In this document: one piece after another, positions 61,258 through 64,000 of the stretch
How the letters are laid out: each line of letters opens with the position of its first letter
Numbering within the stretch: position 1 is the stretch's first letter
Origin: Paenibacillus sp. 37
Lineage (GTDB): Bacteria; Bacillota; Bacilli; Paenibacillales; Paenibacillaceae
Length of the DNA stretch: 64,000 nucleotides
NCBI RefSeq assembly: GCF_008386395.1
Contig: NZ_CP043761.1
Span: forward strand, 1,798,001 to 1,862,000
Direction of reading: 5' to 3'
Position numbers and translations under genes: made by a program
Notes under the pieces: generated by a model
Told to the model about the DNA's origin: nothing
The model's database searches: none
Seen by the model: only the letters and a program-made list of their open reading frames with translations

Positions 61258-63330
61258 ATGTCAACACAAGAATCCAAACGAAAAGTTCATAAGGAAAACA
61301 AGATCCGTAAGGTCTGGCCTTATTTGGCAGCCCTTCTGTCTTTATCCGTCATTTCTGTTCCCGGGACAATGCATGCAGCGACCGATGCAGTAGACATTCG
61401 TGACTTGCAGCAGGCAGCACCTTGGGCCAAGCAAGCCATTGAAAGGGCTGCCGAACAACAGATGATTCTGGCGGATGAAGCAGGGAATTTCAACCCGAGC
61501 GCAACGTTAACAAGAGGGGACCTTGCGTATACACTGGCTCAACTATTGGAATTGAACGTGCTGTCGTCAGTCCAGCTTCCAAATCAGTTATTCAGGGATC
61601 TGGATCGTAACGCTGAGAATGGTTCCTATATTCGTGCACTTCAATTGGCTGGAATTATGAATGGTTATCCGGATGGTACGTTTCGTCCTGCTGGTCTGGT
61701 AACAAGGGAAGAGCTGGCAACAACGATTATTCGGGCTCTGAAGGCTAAAGGATATGATGAAACATTAAATTTGGCCAAAGAGTTGTCATTTAAGGATACT
61801 TCCGAAATTAGTGCCTGGGCTTTGCCAAGTGTACAACAGGCTGTTGAGTTGGGAATCTTGAAAGGGGACAATGGAAACTTTGCGCCGAAGCGTTCTACTT
61901 CCAGACAGGAAATGGCCGTGATTGCATTACGCGCAACTGAAGTCATTCAAGCTCTTGATGAAGCTGCGAGTCAAGAGGGCGCCAATTCGGAATCCAAACC
62001 TGATGAGCCAGGAAAGGTAACCGAGGTACAGGGTACAACTTCAGGCGGCAATAACGCAGGGAACGGTACAGAAAACGCAAACGGTAATTCCGGGGCGGCA
62101 CCAGGGAATGGAAATGGAAGCACCGGTGGTGGAGGTGGATCTGCGCCAACTACTCCGACGAATCCTTCCACTCCGTCCAATCCAGGTACGGGGAACAGGG
62201 TGCCACTGGTTATTAGTGGCGGTTTGCCTGATCAGGAACTTACACTAGATCATGCCGCATTGGACTTGAACGTCTCGACGTATTTTAGTGATCCAGATGG
62301 TGATGAATTGCAATTCAGTGTCATAACCGGAGATGCAGCCCTTGTTTCCTCTACTGTCGTAGAAAAAGTGATTCGACTTGTTCCACAGGCTGCTGGAGAA
62401 ACAATGCTAACGATCAAAGCAGTTGACGTCCAGGGCGCAAGTGTTACGGCACAACTCAAGGTTAAGGTACAGGCCAATACGATAAGTCGCCAATTCCCTG
62501 ATCCACATTTGGCTGGAGCTATTGCTTATTGGTTGCAAAAGGATATGGATGATCCACTGACCAAAGATGAATTGGTGGAAGCACTCATTCAGACCAATGG
62601 AGGGTTGTATGCGAGAAATGCGGGTATTTCCGATCTGACAGGAGTCGAGATATTCAAAGGATTGAATGTAACCGAAATCGACCTTTCCGGAAACGCCATA
62701 AGCAAAGCGGATGCCTCTGGATTCGATCACTTGAATTGGCTTGATTTATCCGGTAACGAACTGACGCAGATTAATGTTACAGGATTGAATCAGCTGGAGT
62801 ATCTGAAACTCGCGAATAATCGACTTGCTTTATTGGATGTGAGCGGACTAGATTCCTTACAAGAACTGGATCTGAACAGTAATGAGCTTGTTCATTTACC
62901 CGTTGGAATTGCTGAATTGTCTGATCTGCAATACTTGGATGTGAGTAACAATTCCATATCCCTGAGAGAAGAGCCTGACTTCGCACTGCATCACACGTTG
63001 CTGCAACGTTTAGACAGGTATGACTTCGATGATGCTTCTCCTGTATTGATAGAGGCACCTGCGGGTAATACCGCTTATGTTTATGGAGATGAGGTTGAGA
63101 TTGACCTGTCCTTTATGTTTGAAGATGAAGATGACGTTAGATCAACTCTCACACTACAGGCTGACTCTCCTGATCCTCAATTGGCAGATGTCAGAATGGA
63201 TGGACAGAAACTATACGTTACTGCACTGGGGACGAGTAGTGAGCCTATTCGGATTGAGGTGAAGGTTACGGACCCTCTGGGCAAAGTTGGTGTAGGTCAC
63301 GTGTACGTTGATTTGAGAGAAATAGAGTAG
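61258..63330 (+). CDS. SLH-domain surface protein with leucine-rich repeats
   Basis: A 690-residue secreted protein. A signal peptide ends near residue 41 (VPGTMHAAT). Three SLH domains lie at about 45-95, 105-150 and 175-215. A Gly/Asn/Ser-rich linker with proline-threonine repeats (about 240-310) leads to a cadherin-like Ig domain (SDPDGDELQFSVI). Four or five leucine-rich repeats follow (LNWLDLSGNELTQI, LEYLKLANNRLALL, LQELDLNSNELVHL, LQYLDVSNNSISL), and a second Ig-like domain closes it. The ribosome site GGGAGG is 12 bases upstream. Likely a wall-bound adhesion protein. Downstream is a terminator. Confidence 0.85.
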   Translation: MSTQESKRKVHKENKIRKVWPYLAALLSLSVISVPGTMHAATDAVDIRDLQQAAPWAKQAIERAAEQQMILADEAGNFNPSATLTRGDLAYTLAQLLELNVLSSVQLPNQLFRDLDRNAENGSYIRALQLAGIMNGYPDGTFRPAGLVTREELATTIIRALKAKGYDETLNLAKELSFKDTSEISAWALPSVQQAVELGILKGDNGNFAPKRSTSRQEMAVIALRATEVIQALDEAASQEGANSESKPDEPGKVTEVQGTTSGGNNAGNGTENANGNSGAAPGNGNGSTGGGGGSAPTTPTNPSTPSNPGTGNRVPLVISGGLPDQELTLDHAALDLNVSTYFSDPDGDELQFSVITGDAALVSSTVVEKVIRLVPQAAGETMLTIKAVDVQGASVTAQLKVKVQANTISRQFPDPHLAGAIAYWLQKDMDDPLTKDELVEALIQTNGGLYARNAGISDLTGVEIFKGLNVTEIDLSGNAISKADASGFDHLNWLDLSGNELTQINVTGLNQLEYLKLANNRLALLDVSGLDSLQELDLNSNELVHLPVGIAELSDLQYLDVSNNSISLREEPDFALHHTLLQRLDRYDFDDASPVLIEAPAGNTAYVYGDEVEIDLSFMFEDEDDVRSTLTLQADSPDPQLADVRMDGQKLYVTALGTSSEPIRIEVKVTDPLGKVGVGHVYVDLREIE

Positions 63331-63372
63331 CGCATTTTAAAACAGCATATGTGGACTAATGCAAGTTACATC

Positions 63373-63411
63373 AACGTGCCTTCCGCTATGGAAGGTGCGT
63401 TGTTTTTATTT
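63373..63411 (+). terminator. Intrinsic terminator after SLH-LRR gene
   Basis: AACGTGCCTTCC pairs with GGAAGGTGCGTT through two wobble pairs around GCTAT, followed by GTTTTTATTTT. Confidence 0.85.
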
Positions 63412-63487
63412 TGTATGGGAAAATATTATGTTAAAATATGCAAGAAATGAATGAGGCTGTGAGTAATGACGATAGGGGGAGAAGAGG

Positions 63488-63913
63488 ATGTCCGAAATAA
63501 ATATCAATCCAAGTACTTCAGAGGATTCAGAGTATGTTCGCGAGCAACTTATCGCATTTAATGCTGCACATGTGAGCGAGGAATTAAGGCATCGTTACGA
63601 AGAATTGAATTTCAATATCAAAAATGAGACCGGCGAGATTGTTGCAGGTGTGCTTAGTACACTTTGCTGGAACTGGCTGGAGGTTGAGATTCTGTGGGTG
63701 GATTCTGAACAACGGCATCGAGGATATGGTTCACAGTTGTTGCTTGAAGTTGAGCGAATTGCGCGAGAGAAATCTTGTGATTTTGTCATGTTGAACACCT
63801 TCTCCTATCAAGCACCGGAATTTTACAAGAAACATGGCTACCAATTGATCACAACGATCGAGAATGCACCGACCGGACACAGTCATTATTATTTTAAGAA
63901 GGACCTCACGTAA
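63488..63913 (+). CDS. GNAT family N-acetyltransferase
   Basis: A 141-residue acetyltransferase: NFNIKNETGEIVAGVLSTL, LEVEILWVDSEQRHRGYGSQLLLEVE with the acetyl-CoA loop (HRGYGSQ) and FVMLNTFSYQAPEFYKKHGY. The ATG follows GGGGGAGAAGAGG. It opens a new same-strand run; the next gene begins 37 bases on. The substrate is unknown. Confidence 0.85.
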   Translation: MSEININPSTSEDSEYVREQLIAFNAAHVSEELRHRYEELNFNIKNETGEIVAGVLSTLCWNWLEVEILWVDSEQRHRGYGSQLLLEVERIAREKSCDFVMLNTFSYQAPEFYKKHGYQLITTIENAPTGHSHYYFKKDLT

Positions 63914-63953
63914 GAGAACATACGCGAAATTGGATAAAATCAGGAGGGTTATG

Positions 63954-64000
63954 ATGGTTACCATTAAAGGAATCGAACTTGAAGATTTACCAGCACTAAG
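63954..64000 (+). CDS. Partial gene, probable acetyltransferase, 3' end outside window
   Basis: The first 15 codons (MVTIKGIELEDLPAL) follow AGGAGG at about 6 bases. ATG 63951 is an alternative. The sequence fits the start of a GNAT protein (IKGIELEDLPAL), but too little is visible to be sure. It probably shares a transcript with the preceding GNAT gene. Confidence 0.5.
   Translation, partial: MVTIKGIELEDLPAL

Noticed and set aside
61943..62180. Minus-strand proline-rich frames in the SLH-LRR linker
   Set aside because: They arise from the Gly/Asn-rich linker read backwards and have no ribosome sites.
1..64000. CRISPR arrays, tRNAs, rRNAs, prophage or insertion sequences
   Set aside because: I looked for spaced direct repeats, transposase or integrase motifs and tRNA-like cloverleafs and saw none. 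Short tandem or inverted repeats found here do not fit those classes.

Overview
The window reads as low-to-mid GC Firmicutes chromosome and most likely comes from Paenibacillus. The grounds are strong AGGAGG ribosome sites with frequent TTG and GTG starts, two S-layer-homology (SLH) surface proteins, a Bce-type two-component/ABC module, Spo0M, a bacillithiol-transferase-like YfiT protein, a BglG-family antiterminator PTS operon, and intergenic repeats of a kind I associate with Paenibacillus. Genus is inference; no rRNA or other marker gene is present. I saw no tRNA, rRNA, CRISPR array, prophage or intact insertion sequence.

Layout. 0-8.6 kb: small uncharacterised genes, a frameshifted phosphotransferase, a histidine phosphatase, PdxH, an acetyltransferase, an exported protein and a radical SAM enzyme. 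8.7-10.9 kb: a cell-envelope pair (phosphodiester glycosidase plus GT2-GtrA glycosyltransferase). 11-14.1 kb, minus strand: an N-acetylglucosamine/glucose-type PTS operon (antiterminator, IIA, IIBC) whose leader shows a promoter, an RAT-like antiterminator overlapping an intrinsic terminator, and a cre box. 14.2-17 kb: AAA ATPase, isochorismatase-like hydrolase, acetyltransferase. 17.2-19.9 kb: a large SLH protein with YDG-type repeats.

20-37.8 kb is a dense run of small, mostly plus-strand genes: Nudix, histidine phosphatase, HIT, HD, PhzF-like, peptidase S51 and many GNAT acetyltransferases, mixed with unknowns, a LytTR/DUF3021 regulator pair with a repeat-type operator, a membrane-anchored excisionase-like HTH protein and a putative zinc metallopeptidase. 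38-45 kb: two PH-domain membrane proteins, HAD hydrolases, a YHYH peptide, a Nudix enzyme, a DUF3298 protein and a minus-strand GT4 glycosyltransferase. 45-52.4 kb: stress and detoxification-type genes (Spo0M, cupin, AAC(6')-like GNAT, YfiT/BstA-like, VOC, methyltransferase, SDR). 52.6-57.1 kb: a complete Bce-like regulator-kinase-ATPase-permease module with an operator-like dyad. 57.2-63.3 kb: a ClbS/DfsB-family protein, PgsA, a MalT-like LuxR regulator and an SLH-LRR surface protein.

Four genes (two phosphotransferases, a P-loop protein and PhzF) are each broken by one frameshift that a one-base homopolymer length change would repair. This may be sequencing error rather than decay. No single obviously unprecedented system stands out. 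The best candidates for something new are the LytTR/DUF3021 cassette with its downstream unknowns, the LAL regulator next to the SLH-LRR protein, the orphan radical SAM enzyme, and the transcribed intergenic repeat ahead of the DUF4375-like gene.
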